Origin: Phaeobacter sp. B1627
Lineage (GTDB): Bacteria > Pseudomonadota > Alphaproteobacteria > Rhodobacterales > Rhodobacteraceae
Length of the DNA: 48,316 nt
Assembly (NCBI RefSeq): GCF_006265095.1
Contig: NZ_VCNK01000036.1
Span: 1 to 48,316 of the forward strand
Reading direction: 5' to 3'
Part shown: one piece after another, positions 8,521-17,687 of the stretch
Numbering within the stretch: position 1 is the first letter of the stretch
How the letters are laid out: the number at the start of each line of letters is the position of its first letter
Notes under the pieces: model-generated
Database searches by the model: none
Told to the model about the DNA's origin: nothing
The model's input: only the letters and a program-made list of their open reading frames with translations
Translations under genes and position numbers: made by a program

Positions 8521-9633
8521 TCACAGGCCCAAAAGAAGCTCCCAGCCTATGTTCGCCTCTTGACCGCTATATAGGTCACGTAGTCCCTCAGAGACGCCGG
8601 ACTTTTCATATATGAACTCGTCCGAAGAATAATGTATTTCGGATATGTCCTGTGATCTATCGTCACTGACCGGATTGAGAGTTTGCAACACGTTGTCGTC
8701 GGCCGTGAGGTGAGAGCTTTGGATAAAGTGAAACCCATCTTGCGCCGCCGGGTCGTTGACCTCTGGCCTGCTTGGCCGCAATTCCGCCGCATCATCAATA
8801 TTTGTGGAAGAGGCAACATGCCCCCCTTCGTCAATGAAACCTTGCCGCTCTCCGGCCGATGGAGTCATGACACAGATCCATTGATCTCCTTTGACCGGAT
8901 TCTCCTCGCTTCCAAACGGATTGGGGGTCGGATCCCGCCAATAGCTGACGAGTTCGTCGATAGGCGGGCTGTCAAAACCGCCAAATTGATTGACATAAGT
9001 TAAAATCGACGTGCCATACTCATCTTCTGAAATGACCCCTCGTTGCAATAAGTCGCGTACGCCGGTTGCGCCTCTCAGATGGGCCGCTGCAAGGATACCC
9101 GTCATCGTGAGCTGAACCTCAATGGTTGCGCCCGAGGCCAATTGAAATTCCAAAACCTGGCCGACATATTCCGAGGTTGATTGCCCGGATCTGGAGAGCA
9201 TACCATCCAGCAAAAACAAATTGTAGCCAAAGGCTTCGCAAATGGCCATTTCCTGAACGTCGTAATTCATAAAGTCATCCAGGCTATTTACACCATTCCG
9301 GCCGACCCAGGACCCATCCCAAAGATTTTCACTTTCTCCATTCAGATAGTATTGATCGTCTTGATAGTATCCCAAATCAATCAGCAGAGCCTCACCGAAC
9401 TGAAACCCGACAAATCCAAGAGAATTCATTGATCGGCTTGCCATCGACAGCCATTCATCGGACGACAATTGCGACCATGACGTATAACCATCGAAAAAGT
9501 CAGCAACAGTACCGCGAGCCCAAGTGTTGAGTTGCTCGTCTGAAATCTGACCCAGATCATACCGTCGCCGATCCCAACCTGACTCAAAATCCAAAAGGGC
9601 ATTCGTGAATTCCTGAAAACTTCCCCGAGACAT
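8521..9633 (-). CDS. Lysozyme/transglycosylase-like N-terminal domain protein (orphan)
   Basis: 370 residues. The N-terminal ~220 residues resemble the lytic-transglycosylase-like domain at the start of some Rhodobacteraceae RTX or secreted proteins: a Glu-Ser pair (DFESGWDRRRY) in the position of the catalytic Glu, a GFVGFQFGEALLIDLGY motif like the GYVGRYQFGE motif of that fold, and AAAHLRGATGVRDLL later. The C-terminal ~150 residues are acidic, Ser/Asp-rich and low in complexity. There is no signal peptide, so export would need a C-terminal route. The ATG at 9633 is preferred over TTG/GTG codons just upstream. The gene is isolated and looks AT-richer than its neighbours, suggesting acquisition. 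The enzymatic role is inferred from motif resemblance only. Confidence 0.55.
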   Translation of the reverse strand: MSRGSFQEFTNALLDFESGWDRRRYDLGQISDEQLNTWARGTVADFFDGYTSWSQLSSDEWLSMASRSMNSLGFVGFQFGEALLIDLGYYQDDQYYLNGESENLWDGSWVGRNGVNSLDDFMNYDVQEMAICEAFGYNLFLLDGMLSRSGQSTSEYVGQVLEFQLASGATIEVQLTMTGILAAAHLRGATGVRDLLQRGVISEDEYGTSILTYVNQFGGFDSPPIDELVSYWRDPTPNPFGSEENPVKGDQWICVMTPSAGERQGFIDEGGHVASSTNIDDAAELRPSRPEVNDPAAQDGFHFIQSSHLTADDNVLQTLNPVSDDRSQDISEIHYSSDEFIYEKSGVSEGLRDLYSGQEANIGWELLLGL

Positions 9634-10317
9634 TGCACCCACCAAACACAACCAAAACCGGATTCTTTATCTGGTAAAACCGTGGTAAGATTATGAAGGA
9701 TTCGCCACCGGAGCCGGGTAAATAGATAGAAATTTACAAGCTGCGGGTGGGATAGAATTTTCCGTAGTATTCCAGGGGATTTTTAATCTAATAATTCACT
9801 CTTGGCGTACATAATTCAGCATTGGCGCCTGCTCTTTTAGAGTGGTATTGACGCCAAAATATTCAAGTTTTTCTGACCCTGCGGGACATTGTGCAGTTAG
9901 CCTCCCGCAGCGATGAACACGGCTGTGCCGTCATCCTGTCCCGCCGCCAAAGGCACAGAATGCCACCGCGTGGCTATAGCGGTCACACCGTCAAGTGCCA
10001 GACCATCAGCGACGGCCGAACACCAACACCCGCTGAACGACATCGGCCCGGCATCTGTAAAAGTGTCACCCTAGCCCCAAGACCACGCGCGCGCCCCATC
10101 TGTGGAGTTCCAGCGACAGCCTGAGAACAAAAGTGGCAAAGAAGGGGTGATCGAAATTTGAGCACATCCCAAGGAGGGTTCCTTCTGAAAGATGGAATTC
10201 CACGGTTGCCACAAAATATGTGTTGAGGTTCAAATGGACATGGACAAGAACTGCGGATCAAGTCGGCAGGTTACTTACCATGCTAACTTTTCTGACAAGC
10301 CCATTACAGGATATGCT
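9634..10317. other. Long intergenic region before the ABC operon
   Basis: 684 bp between divergent genes. The left half is AT-rich and carries three TTGGCG-type elements (9791-9857, listed separately); the right half is GC-rich and should hold the promoter and leader of the ABC transporter operon. I saw no convincing riboswitch, tRNA or small gene. Short open frames here lack ribosome sites and family resemblance. Confidence 0.5.
9791..9857. repeat. Tandem TTGGCG elements (possible operator)
   Basis: Two adjacent 20-bp units, ATAATTCACTCTTGGCGTAC (9791-9810) and ATAATTCAGCATTGGCGCCT (9811-9830), match at 14 of 20 positions; an inverted copy (GACGCCAA) ends at 9857. The spacing of about two helical turns is like a regulator-binding array, but no regulator is linked to it. 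Confidence 0.4.
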
Positions 10318-11334
10318 ATGACCCGTCTGACATCTTTGACCGCTATTGCTGCCAGCTTGTTGGCCTCTTCGGTTTCTGCGGAAACGCTGACCATCTCTTG
10401 GTGGGGCTACAACGGAGACAAGCTCAACGCGAATATCATCGAGCCGTTCAAAGACATCTGCGGCTGCGACGTGGTATTTGAGACCGGCAACAACGCAGAC
10501 CGCCTTGGCAAGCTGACAGCACGCGGTGGGAAAGGCGTCGATGTCATCTACCTGACCGACAGCTACAGTCAGGTGGGGATTGAAAATGGGGTCTTTCAGC
10601 CGCTCGACCGGTCCAAACTCCCCAACGTTGCCAAGCTCTACGATATCGCACAGGATCCACAAGGCGGCTACGGTCCGGCCTATGCGGTTGGCCGTGCCGG
10701 TATTGTGTATGACAGCGCGCAGGTGGAGCCGCTGACGTCCTGGGCGGATCTCTGGCGTGAGGATTTGGCTGGGAAGGTCTCGTTGCCGGGCATCACCACC
10801 ACTGCGGGACCCATGGTCGTTATGCGCGCCGGTTCCGTTGCCGGAACGGATGCTTTGACAGATAGTGACGGCGCCTTTGCACAGATCGAAAAGATCAAGC
10901 CGAACGTGGTCAAGAATTACAACACCGGTTCCGAGATGGTGAACCTGTTCTCCACCGGAGAGGTCTCGGTCTCCGTTGCTCAGGATTTCGCGCTTTATTC
11001 GCTGAAAAAGGCCGTGCCGACCATCGCATGGGCTGAGTTGGAAGATGGCGACATCGCAACCTTGAACACCGTCAATATTCCCGTGGGGTCCGAAAATGTT
11101 GATCTGGCCTATCAGTTCATCAACTTCATTCTCTCCACCGAAGTTCAGACCAAGAACGGGGCAGAGGGTGTCGACGCTCCTGTCAACGCCGAGGTTGAAC
11201 TGACGCCGGACCAAGCGGCCCTGTGGACCTATGGTGCCGAAGCAATCGCGAAACTGAACCGTATGGATTATTCCGCGATGAACAAGCACAAGGCGGATTG
11301 GATCGACAGCTGGAACGAGATTTTCGGCTACTGA
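10318..11334 (+). CDS. Polyamine-type ABC transporter substrate-binding protein
   Basis: 338 residues. A signal peptide (MTRLTSLTAIAASLLASSVSA-ET) is followed by a PotD/PotF-like fold: SWWGYNGDKLNANIIEPF, the YAVGRAGIVYDS hinge strand, SWADLWREDLAGKVSLP, and the C-terminal YQFINFILSTEVQ. It delivers a ligand in the periplasm to the permease/ATPase encoded by the next three genes. The ATG at 10318 is chosen because the signal peptide begins there; an in-frame start further upstream would add a non-signal tail. The operon continues into nucleoside hydrolase and deaminases, so the cargo may be a nucleoside, purine or related amine rather than a polyamine. The exact ligand cannot be read from sequence. 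Confidence 0.88.
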   Translation: MTRLTSLTAIAASLLASSVSAETLTISWWGYNGDKLNANIIEPFKDICGCDVVFETGNNADRLGKLTARGGKGVDVIYLTDSYSQVGIENGVFQPLDRSKLPNVAKLYDIAQDPQGGYGPAYAVGRAGIVYDSAQVEPLTSWADLWREDLAGKVSLPGITTTAGPMVVMRAGSVAGTDALTDSDGAFAQIEKIKPNVVKNYNTGSEMVNLFSTGEVSVSVAQDFALYSLKKAVPTIAWAELEDGDIATLNTVNIPVGSENVDLAYQFINFILSTEVQTKNGAEGVDAPVNAEVELTPDQAALWTYGAEAIAKLNRMDYSAMNKHKADWIDSWNEIFGY

Positions 11335-11360
11335 CCGCATAGATCAGTCACACAAAACCT

Positions 11361-11380
11361 GGGGCGGGTCACACCGCCCC
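11361..11380 (+). terminator. Hairpin between binding-protein and permease genes
   Basis: Perfect 7-bp stem GGGGCGG...CCGCCCC with a 6-nt loop, followed by TTTGACATT, in the 69-bp gap after the binding-protein gene. Such hairpins commonly act as partial terminators or mRNA stabilisers that let the binding protein be made in excess over the membrane subunits. Confidence 0.6.
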
Positions 11381-11403
11381 TTTGACATTGTTGGACAAAT
11401 AAA

Positions 11404-12231
11404 ATGAAACACCGCCTGCTGGCTTGGGGATTGGCTTTGCCGGCCATTCTGCTGGTTGCGATCTTTCTGGGCCTGCCTGTGATTGAAACGCTTCTGACGA
11501 CCTTTGCGGACCCCAAAGGAGCGTTTGCTCCCTATATCAAGTTCTTCAATTCGGGCTTCCGACGCACCGTCCTCTGGCGGACAATGGAAGTGGCGGTGAT
11601 CACAACGGTTCTGTCCGTCTTGATAGGTTTTGTCACCGCCTGGGTCGTGGCAAACGCCCCAGCCAAAGCAAAGAGCTACCTCATCATCGCAGCGGTGTTC
11701 CCATTGCTCACGGGGGTTGTGGTGCGCAGTTTCGCCTGGCTGGTCATTCTGGGCAAAAATGGCATCCTCAATTCGCTTCTGCTGGCGCTCGGTGTCATTT
11801 CGGAACCATTTTCAATGCTCTACACCCAAGGCGCGGTCATCGTGGCGATGGTCTATCTATTTGTACCGCTGATGATCCTGACCTGCGTCGGAGTTCTGGA
11901 GGGCATCCCGCAGGACCTGACGGACGCGGCGGCCTCGCTTGGCGCCACACAGTGGGGAATATTCAAACAGGTGATCCTGCCAATGGCCGTGCCGGGATTG
12001 ATCGTGGGGGCCGTTCTGGTGTTTACGGGCTCCTTCACATCCTACGCCACGCCGCAGCTTCTGGGAGGCGAGCGGCAGATGATGATGGGCACATTCCTGC
12101 ATCAACGCGCCATGGTCGTCTTTGACTGGGTTGGCGCGTCGACCATCGCAGCCATCATGGTTGTGGTGACACTGGCGACGGTGCTGCTCATGTCGAGACT
12201 CGCCCGTAAACTCAATCCGGTCGCAGGCTAA
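11404..12231 (+). CDS. ABC transporter permease (PotB-like)
   Basis: 275 residues, about six membrane helices beginning with ALPAILLVAIFLGLPVIETLL. The permease EAA loop is visible as DAAASLGATQWGIFKQVILPMAVPGL (around residues 178-203), where the ATPase docks. It is the first of the two inner-membrane subunits of the importer, with its partner starting 10 bp after its stop. The family (PotB/CysTW type) moves polyamines, opines and other small organics. Confidence 0.9.
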   Translation: MKHRLLAWGLALPAILLVAIFLGLPVIETLLTTFADPKGAFAPYIKFFNSGFRRTVLWRTMEVAVITTVLSVLIGFVTAWVVANAPAKAKSYLIIAAVFPLLTGVVVRSFAWLVILGKNGILNSLLLALGVISEPFSMLYTQGAVIVAMVYLFVPLMILTCVGVLEGIPQDLTDAAASLGATQWGIFKQVILPMAVPGLIVGAVLVFTGSFTSYATPQLLGGERQMMMGTFLHQRAMVVFDWVGASTIAAIMVVVTLATVLLMSRLARKLNPVAG

Positions 12232-12241
12232 GGGGCGGGAC

Positions 12242-13030
12242 ATGAAACGCAAATTGCACCCCGCCCTGATCGCCTTTGCCGTATTGGTGTTCATCTTTCT
12301 GACCGGCCCGCTGGTGATCATCATCGGATCGTCGTTGTCGTCTTCCGAGTTTCTGGAATTCCCGCCGCAAGGCCTGTCGCTGCGCTGGTATGAAAACGCG
12401 TTCGATATCTCGGCCTTCCGCCGCACGATGGGGACGTCATTCTTTCTGGCGGTCGCAGGGACTGCGCTGTCCATGCTCGTTGGCGTGCCTGCGGCCTATG
12501 CCATGGCGCGCTATCGTGTAGAGCTGCCGGGCTGGCTCGGCAATGTCTTCGTTCTGCCAGTCCTGATCCCAGAAATCGTTCTGGGGTTTTCAATCATGAA
12601 AACGATCACCACGGGCTATGAGGTTCCCGTGCTGCCCAGCCTGTTGATCGGCCACGCGCTGCTGGTTTTGCCCTATTGCGTCCGCGTCACCGGGGCCTCT
12701 CTGAACTCGTTCGACTTTTCGATCGAGGAGGCAGCGGTCTCTCTCGGGTGCCCGCGCTGGAAAGCATTCTTCGTCGTGATTCTGCCCAACATCCGTGCCG
12801 GGTTGATCGCGGCATTCATCCTGGCGTTCATCACCTCTTTGAATGACGTGTCGATCTCCCTCTTCCTGACCGGCCCCGGCGTGTCGACACTGCCGATCCA
12901 ACTGCTCGCCCATATGGAGCAGTTCTTTGATCCGACAATCGCTTCGGTTTCCGTTGTTTTGATGTTCATCACCGTTGGGGTGATGGCCGTCGTGGAACGG
13001 ACTCTTGGCCTCACCTTCCTGACAAAGTAG
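12242..13030 (+). CDS. ABC transporter permease (PotC-like)
   Basis: 262 residues with about six membrane helices and the EAA loop EEAAVSLGCPRWKAFFVVILP (around residues 162-182). It pairs with the PotB-like subunit upstream to form the transmembrane pore. Good ribosome site AAGGGGCGGGAC before the ATG; the ATPase gene starts 6 bp after its stop, so the genes are co-transcribed. Confidence 0.9.
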   Translation: MKRKLHPALIAFAVLVFIFLTGPLVIIIGSSLSSSEFLEFPPQGLSLRWYENAFDISAFRRTMGTSFFLAVAGTALSMLVGVPAAYAMARYRVELPGWLGNVFVLPVLIPEIVLGFSIMKTITTGYEVPVLPSLLIGHALLVLPYCVRVTGASLNSFDFSIEEAAVSLGCPRWKAFFVVILPNIRAGLIAAFILAFITSLNDVSISLFLTGPGVSTLPIQLLAHMEQFFDPTIASVSVVLMFITVGVMAVVERTLGLTFLTK

Positions 13031-13036
13031 CCAGAC

Positions 13037-14095
13037 ATGACCGTATCTTTGACACTTGAAAACATCACCGCCCACTACGGCAAGACCATGGTCCTGGAGG
13101 ATCTGGACCTCCATGTCGGCGAGGGCGAGCTCGTTTCGCTCCTGGGTTCTTCCGGTTGCGGCAAAACCACCACCTTGCGGCTTGTTGCGGGGTTTCTTGA
13201 ACCAACCTCCGGACGCATCAGGCTCGGCGAGCGGGATCTGACCCGCCTGCCATCCCATGCGCGCGATATCGGACTGGTGTTCCAGACCTATGCGCTATTC
13301 CCCCATCTGAGCGTCAGGGACAATGTCGCCTTTGGCCTGAAGCAACGCGGCATTGCCACATCCGACCGCAACAAGCGTGCGATGGACATGATTGAACGGG
13401 TCGGCCTGTCCGGTTTTGCCGATCGCTATCCGGCCAATCTCTCCGGTGGCCAGCGCCAGCGCGTCGCCCTCGCCCGCGCTCTGGTCATTGACCCGCCCTT
13501 GCTGATGTTTGACGAGCCACTGTCCAACCTTGATGCCAAGCTGCGCGTTGAAATGCGGGTCGAGATCCGGCGCCTGCAACAGGCGAATGGCACCACCGCG
13601 CTCTATGTGACACATGATCAGGAAGAAGCCTTCTCCATATCGGACCGTGTGGCCATCATGAACAAGGGGCGCATCATGCAGCTGGACACGCCCGAAGTAC
13701 TCTATTCCAGACCTGCGAATGCGTTCGTCGCGGATTTCGTGGGGTTCGAGAATGTGATCGAGGCCGTCGCGACCGGCGAGGAAGGCGGCATGATCCTGGC
13801 CGAAGCAGGCGGCGCGCAGCTGAAGCTTCCGAAATCGCATTTCGAACTGCCGGCAAAAGAGTTCCTGCTGGCTGCCCGGGCCGACGGGCTCCTGGTCGCA
13901 GAAACGGGCGAAGGCTTGCCCGCCACGCTTGGATTGCGGACATATCTCGGGCGCGCCTATCAATACGTCTGCGAAACCCGCGCAGGCAACCTGACCGCGA
14001 ATGGCCCGCTGGGCGCACCGCTGGAGACCGGTGCGAATGCGGTTTTGATCCCGCAGCCGGAGCAATGCTGTGTCCTGCACCGCGAGGCGCGCTGA
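13037..14095 (+). CDS. ABC transporter ATP-binding protein (PotA-like)
   Basis: 352 residues. Walker A GSSGCGKTT (~37-45), Q loop VFQTYALFPH, signature LSGGQRQR (~134), Walker B LLMFDEP (~157), H-loop THDQEE (~192) and a C-terminal TOBE-like regulatory domain (~240-350). It powers the two permeases encoded just upstream. Its stop codon directly abuts the ATG of the amidohydrolase (TGA-ATG), which ties the importer to the downstream catabolic enzymes. Confidence 0.93.
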   Translation: MTVSLTLENITAHYGKTMVLEDLDLHVGEGELVSLLGSSGCGKTTTLRLVAGFLEPTSGRIRLGERDLTRLPSHARDIGLVFQTYALFPHLSVRDNVAFGLKQRGIATSDRNKRAMDMIERVGLSGFADRYPANLSGGQRQRVALARALVIDPPLLMFDEPLSNLDAKLRVEMRVEIRRLQQANGTTALYVTHDQEEAFSISDRVAIMNKGRIMQLDTPEVLYSRPANAFVADFVGFENVIEAVATGEEGGMILAEAGGAQLKLPKSHFELPAKEFLLAARADGLLVAETGEGLPATLGLRTYLGRAYQYVCETRAGNLTANGPLGAPLETGANAVLIPQPEQCCVLHREAR

Positions 14096-15421
14096 ATGTA
14101 CCTGACCAACGCCCGTATTCTGACCATGGATGCGGCGCTGACCGAATATGACCGGGGCTGGATCTGCATCGAGGGTGACCGGATTACGGGGCTCGGTGCC
14201 GGAGATGCCCCCGGCGCGGGCCTCGATATGGGAGGCGATCTGATCATGCCGGGCATGATCAACAATCATGCTCATCTGGCGATGTCGCTGTTCAGGGGAT
14301 TGGGCGAGGATGTTGATGATCGCCTGATCCGCTATATTTTGCCGCTCGAACGCGCATTGGTCACCGCAGAAGTGGTTGAGGTTGGAACCGCGCTGTCCAC
14401 GCTTGAGCTCATTCGCGGTGGAGTCACCACCGTGGCCGATATGTACTACTTTGAGGATCGTGTCGGGGCCGTGCTTGATTGCGCTGGGCTGCGCGGCGTC
14501 CTCGGGCAGACGCTGGCCAATTTCGATGCGCCCGACCACAAGAACATGGACGAGGGCTTTGCCCGGATCGAAGCCCTGCATGATCAGTACAAGGATCATC
14601 CGCGACTGACAGCCTCTCCCGCCCCGCACGCCCCCTATTCAACAGGGCTGGAGGTCATGGCACGTGTCGCGGAGTGGAACGCGGGTTATGACCTGCCGGT
14701 TCAGATGCATCTGGCCGAGACAAAGCCGGAACTGCAATGGGCCCGGGAGACATACGGCCTCAGCACTGTCGAGGTCACCGACAAAGCCTGCCTGCTGAAC
14801 AGCAATCTGGTCGCCGCGCATCTGATGTACCCATCCGAGGCTGACATGGATTTGCTGGCCGAGCGGGGCGTCCATGGCGCGTATAATGCGCGATCCAACG
14901 GCAAGGCCGGTCGCGGGATCGCGCCGATAACCGAGCTGCGCGCAAGAGGAATGTCGGTCGGGCTCGCGACCGATGGTCCGATGTCGGGCAATATGCTGGA
15001 TCTGTTCTCCCAGTTCGCTCCCGCTGCGATGTTCCAAAAGATCGCACAGCAAACCCGAGGCGCCATGCCCTGCACCGACATCGTCGCCATGAGCACGTCA
15101 GAGGCCGCAAAGACACTCGGCAAGGAAGATCAGATCGGCTCGCTTGAGGTTGGCAAACAGGCGGATCTGATCCGCATCTCGCTGGATGATCCACGGCAAC
15201 AACCGATCTACGACATCTATTCCACGCTGGTTTTTGCCACGCTGCCCACAGATGTGCAGGCGACCATGGTGGCAGGGACATGGCTGATGCGGGACCGGAA
15301 GGTGCTCAGCATGGACGCCCCCAAAGTGATGTCGGACGCCAAGCAGATGGCGAACAGATTCAAGGCAAGGATCGTCGAAATCGACAGGGTGCAAGCAGAG
15401 GGGAACGGCGCGAATGGTTGA
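14096..15421 (+). CDS. Amidohydrolase/deaminase (S-adenosylhomocysteine/chlorohydrolase family)
   Basis: 441 residues, TIM-barrel metal hydrolase. Metal ligands are seen in NNHAHLAMSLFRGLGED (HxH), MHLAETK (third His with the adjacent catalytic Glu) and ATDGPMSGNMLD (Asp). The family removes amino or halide groups from purines, triazines and pyrimidines. Unlike typical members, the stretch after the third His reads AAHLMYPSEAD and YNARSNGKAGRGIAP, where AHCVHL and HCPTSNLKL are usual, so the substrate pocket differs. It directly follows the ABC ATPase and overlaps the M20 peptidase gene by 8 bp. An adenine- or guanine-derived substrate is plausible from the neighbouring nucleoside hydrolase. 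Confidence 0.82.
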   Translation: MYLTNARILTMDAALTEYDRGWICIEGDRITGLGAGDAPGAGLDMGGDLIMPGMINNHAHLAMSLFRGLGEDVDDRLIRYILPLERALVTAEVVEVGTALSTLELIRGGVTTVADMYYFEDRVGAVLDCAGLRGVLGQTLANFDAPDHKNMDEGFARIEALHDQYKDHPRLTASPAPHAPYSTGLEVMARVAEWNAGYDLPVQMHLAETKPELQWARETYGLSTVEVTDKACLLNSNLVAAHLMYPSEADMDLLAERGVHGAYNARSNGKAGRGIAPITELRARGMSVGLATDGPMSGNMLDLFSQFAPAAMFQKIAQQTRGAMPCTDIVAMSTSEAAKTLGKEDQIGSLEVGKQADLIRISLDDPRQQPIYDIYSTLVFATLPTDVQATMVAGTWLMRDRKVLSMDAPKVMSDAKQMANRFKARIVEIDRVQAEGNGANG

Positions 15422-16793
15422 CGACATTCTGGACTATGCCGAGGCAAACATGCAGGCCTCGCTGGAGCGCCTGTTCGAACTGATCCGCATTCCCTCCGTC
15501 TCGACTGATCCGGCCTATCGCGCGGATTGCAGGCGCACGGCCGAATGGCTTGCAGCCGATCTGAAGAATATGGGCGCCGATGCTTCGGCCCGCGAGACAA
15601 TCGGACATCCCATGGTTCTGGGCCATTTCAACGCCCCCCAGGACAAGCCAAAAGTTCTGTTTTACGGGCATTATGACGTCCAGCCCGCTGATCCGCTGGC
15701 GCTGTGGGACGGTGATCCGTTTGAACCGGTGCTGGTCACCGGCCCCGATGGCAAGCCCGATATCCGGGCGCGCGGGGCCTCTGACGACAAAGGCGCGATG
15801 ATGACTTTTGTCGAGGCCTGTCGGGCGTGGATTTCTGTCCGCGGAGCGCTGCCTGTCGGTGTTTCAGTCTTGTTCGAAGGCGAAGAGGAAAGCGGCTCCC
15901 AGTCGCTTGGCCCCTTTCTGGCCGAAACGGCGGAAGAGCTGGCCTGCGATGCGGTTCTGGTCTGTGACAGCGATCAATGGGATGCAGACACCCCGGCCAT
16001 CACCACCATGATCCGTGGCATTTGCGGACAGGAACTGACGGTCCGGACCGCAAATCGTGACCTCCACTCCGGGATCTATGGCATGGCCGCGCGCAACGCC
16101 CTCACCCTGATGTGCGACCTGATGGCAAGCCTGCGTGCGCCGGATGGGTCGGTGGCCATTGACGGGTTTTACGACGGGGTGGAGGAACCGGACCCATTGG
16201 TGGCCGAGGCCTGGAGCAGGCAGCATTTTGATGGTGACACTTTCCTGAACGATATCGGGCTCAGCCTGCCGGCCGGCGAAACCTCCCGCACGATCCAGGA
16301 ACAGGTCTGGACGCGACCAAGTCTGGATCTGCACGGCGTCTGGGGCGGCTATACAGATCCGGGCTTCAAGACGGTCATTCCTTGCGAAGCCCATGCGAAA
16401 CTGTCGTTTCGCCTCGTGGCAGGGCAGGATCCTGCACGGATCGCAGAACTCTTCCAGAGCCATATCAACGCCCGCCTGCCACAGGACTGTTCCGTTGAAT
16501 TCCACGACCGCACCATGGGCCAGCCGATCGCCCTGCCGGTCAGCTCGCCCTATCTGCAGGCGGCTTTGGCGGGCCTCAAGGACGAATGGGGCACGGCGGC
16601 GATTTCTGGCATGGGCGGATCGATCCCGATCATTCCGCAACTGAAGGCGGCCACCGGTGCTGACGCCCTTCTTGTGGGCTTCGCCGCATTGGACAACCGC
16701 ATTCATGCGCCGAACGAAAAATTCGACCTCGAGTCCTTTGAACGCGGCATACGGTCGTGGATCCATATCCTGCACAGGCTGTCAGAGCTATGA
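15414..16793 (+). CDS. M20 family metallopeptidase (dipeptidase-like)
   Basis: 459 residues with the two-zinc M20 signature: YGHYDVQP (first His), GASDDKGAMM (bridging Asp), the EGEEESGS catalytic Glu pair, a DSD ligand and the C-terminal IHAPNEKF His. It has a lid domain between ~190 and ~330. These enzymes cut dipeptides, acylated amino acids or amide-linked metabolites in the cytoplasm. The start overlaps the deaminase end, and its stop overlaps the nucleoside hydrolase ATG (ATGA). Within this operon it probably cleaves an amide or peptide bond of the imported compound; the natural substrate is unknown. Confidence 0.88.
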   Translation: MVDDILDYAEANMQASLERLFELIRIPSVSTDPAYRADCRRTAEWLAADLKNMGADASARETIGHPMVLGHFNAPQDKPKVLFYGHYDVQPADPLALWDGDPFEPVLVTGPDGKPDIRARGASDDKGAMMTFVEACRAWISVRGALPVGVSVLFEGEEESGSQSLGPFLAETAEELACDAVLVCDSDQWDADTPAITTMIRGICGQELTVRTANRDLHSGIYGMAARNALTLMCDLMASLRAPDGSVAIDGFYDGVEEPDPLVAEAWSRQHFDGDTFLNDIGLSLPAGETSRTIQEQVWTRPSLDLHGVWGGYTDPGFKTVIPCEAHAKLSFRLVAGQDPARIAELFQSHINARLPQDCSVEFHDRTMGQPIALPVSSPYLQAALAGLKDEWGTAAISGMGGSIPIIPQLKAATGADALLVGFAALDNRIHAPNEKFDLESFERGIRSWIHILHRLSEL

Positions 16794-17674
16794 GACCAGT
16801 GATCATCGACACGGATCCGGGAATCGATGATGCCATTGCGATCCTCTTTGCCCTGAACCATCCCGGTCTGGAGGTGCTGACATTGACGACTGTGGCCGGC
16901 AATATCGGCCTTGATCGCACCACATGGAATGCGGGTCGCCTCGCGGCCTTTATGGGACGTGACGTGCCTGTGCACCCGGGCGCCGCGCGTCCTTTGCGCA
17001 GCGACGCAATCAACGAGGAACGTATTCACGGAGATGACGGGCTGGGCGGTGTCGCCTTTCCTGCACCCCGTATCCCCGCGTCGGACGTCGGCGCGACAGA
17101 GGCCATGGCCGATCTGCTGGACCGCCATCCGGAGCGCAGCATCACGGTGCTGACCCTGGGCCCGCTCACCAATCTGGCGCAGCTGATCACGCAGGCCCCT
17201 CAGGCCGCAAGCCGCATCGGCGCGGTTGTCAGCATGGGCGGGGCCGTGCACGAGCCCGGCAATGTTGGCGACAGGGCCGAGTTCAATATCGTCTGGGATG
17301 CCCATGCCGCCGACATCGTATTCCGTGCGGGTCTGGACCTCACGCTGGTGCCGCTTGATACAACGCGAAAATTTCGCGCCGACAAGGCCTATCTCGCCGC
17401 CTTGCGCCGCACCGGGCAGAAGGCGGCGATCGCCAGTGCGGATCTGATCGCAGCCTATCAGGATCAGAAAAACATGGCCGGGCACAGTCGCCCGCTGCAT
17501 GATCCATGCGTACCAATGCTGATCACCGCGCCCGGGGTGTTCGACGTTCAGCAGATGAACCTGTCAGTCGATACAGAAACCGGTGCCATCAGATCCGGCG
17601 AGTGCCCGCTCAAGGTCTCGATGGGGCTGGATGCGGAGGCCGCGCGTCAGGTGCTGTTGAGGGGGCTGTCCTGA
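16790..17674 (+). CDS. Inosine/uridine-preferring-type nucleoside hydrolase
   Basis: 294 residues. The family N-terminus IIDTDPGIDDAIAI holds the calcium-binding aspartates, and TLGPLTNLA, VVSMGGAVHEPGN, the EFNIVWDAHAA motif and HDPCVPM (late catalytic segment with Asp) follow in order. It splits the N-glycosidic bond of nucleosides to free base plus ribose. The ATG at 16790 overlaps the upstream stop by ATGA and places the DTDPG motif at its normal position. Co-occurrence with adenine-deaminase-like and phosphoribosyltransferase genes supports purine nucleoside breakdown. It ends 13 bp before the stop of a convergent gene. Confidence 0.9.
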   Translation: MRPVIIDTDPGIDDAIAILFALNHPGLEVLTLTTVAGNIGLDRTTWNAGRLAAFMGRDVPVHPGAARPLRSDAINEERIHGDDGLGGVAFPAPRIPASDVGATEAMADLLDRHPERSITVLTLGPLTNLAQLITQAPQAASRIGAVVSMGGAVHEPGNVGDRAEFNIVWDAHAADIVFRAGLDLTLVPLDTTRKFRADKAYLAALRRTGQKAAIASADLIAAYQDQKNMAGHSRPLHDPCVPMLITAPGVFDVQQMNLSVDTETGAIRSGECPLKVSMGLDAEAARQVLLRGLS

Positions 17675-17687
17675 GCCACCTCGGCGA

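Noticed and set aside
10130-10317. Possible riboswitch before the ABC operon
   Set aside because: Scanned for purine, SAM and guanidine-type cores; no convincing conserved core or pairing was seen.
10258-11340. 360-codon minus-strand frame opposite the ABC binding protein
   Set aside because: Antisense shadow; the plus strand has a signal peptide and family motifs.
13295-14629. 444-codon minus-strand frame
   Set aside because: Lies opposite both the ABC ATPase and the deaminase, each with complete motifs.
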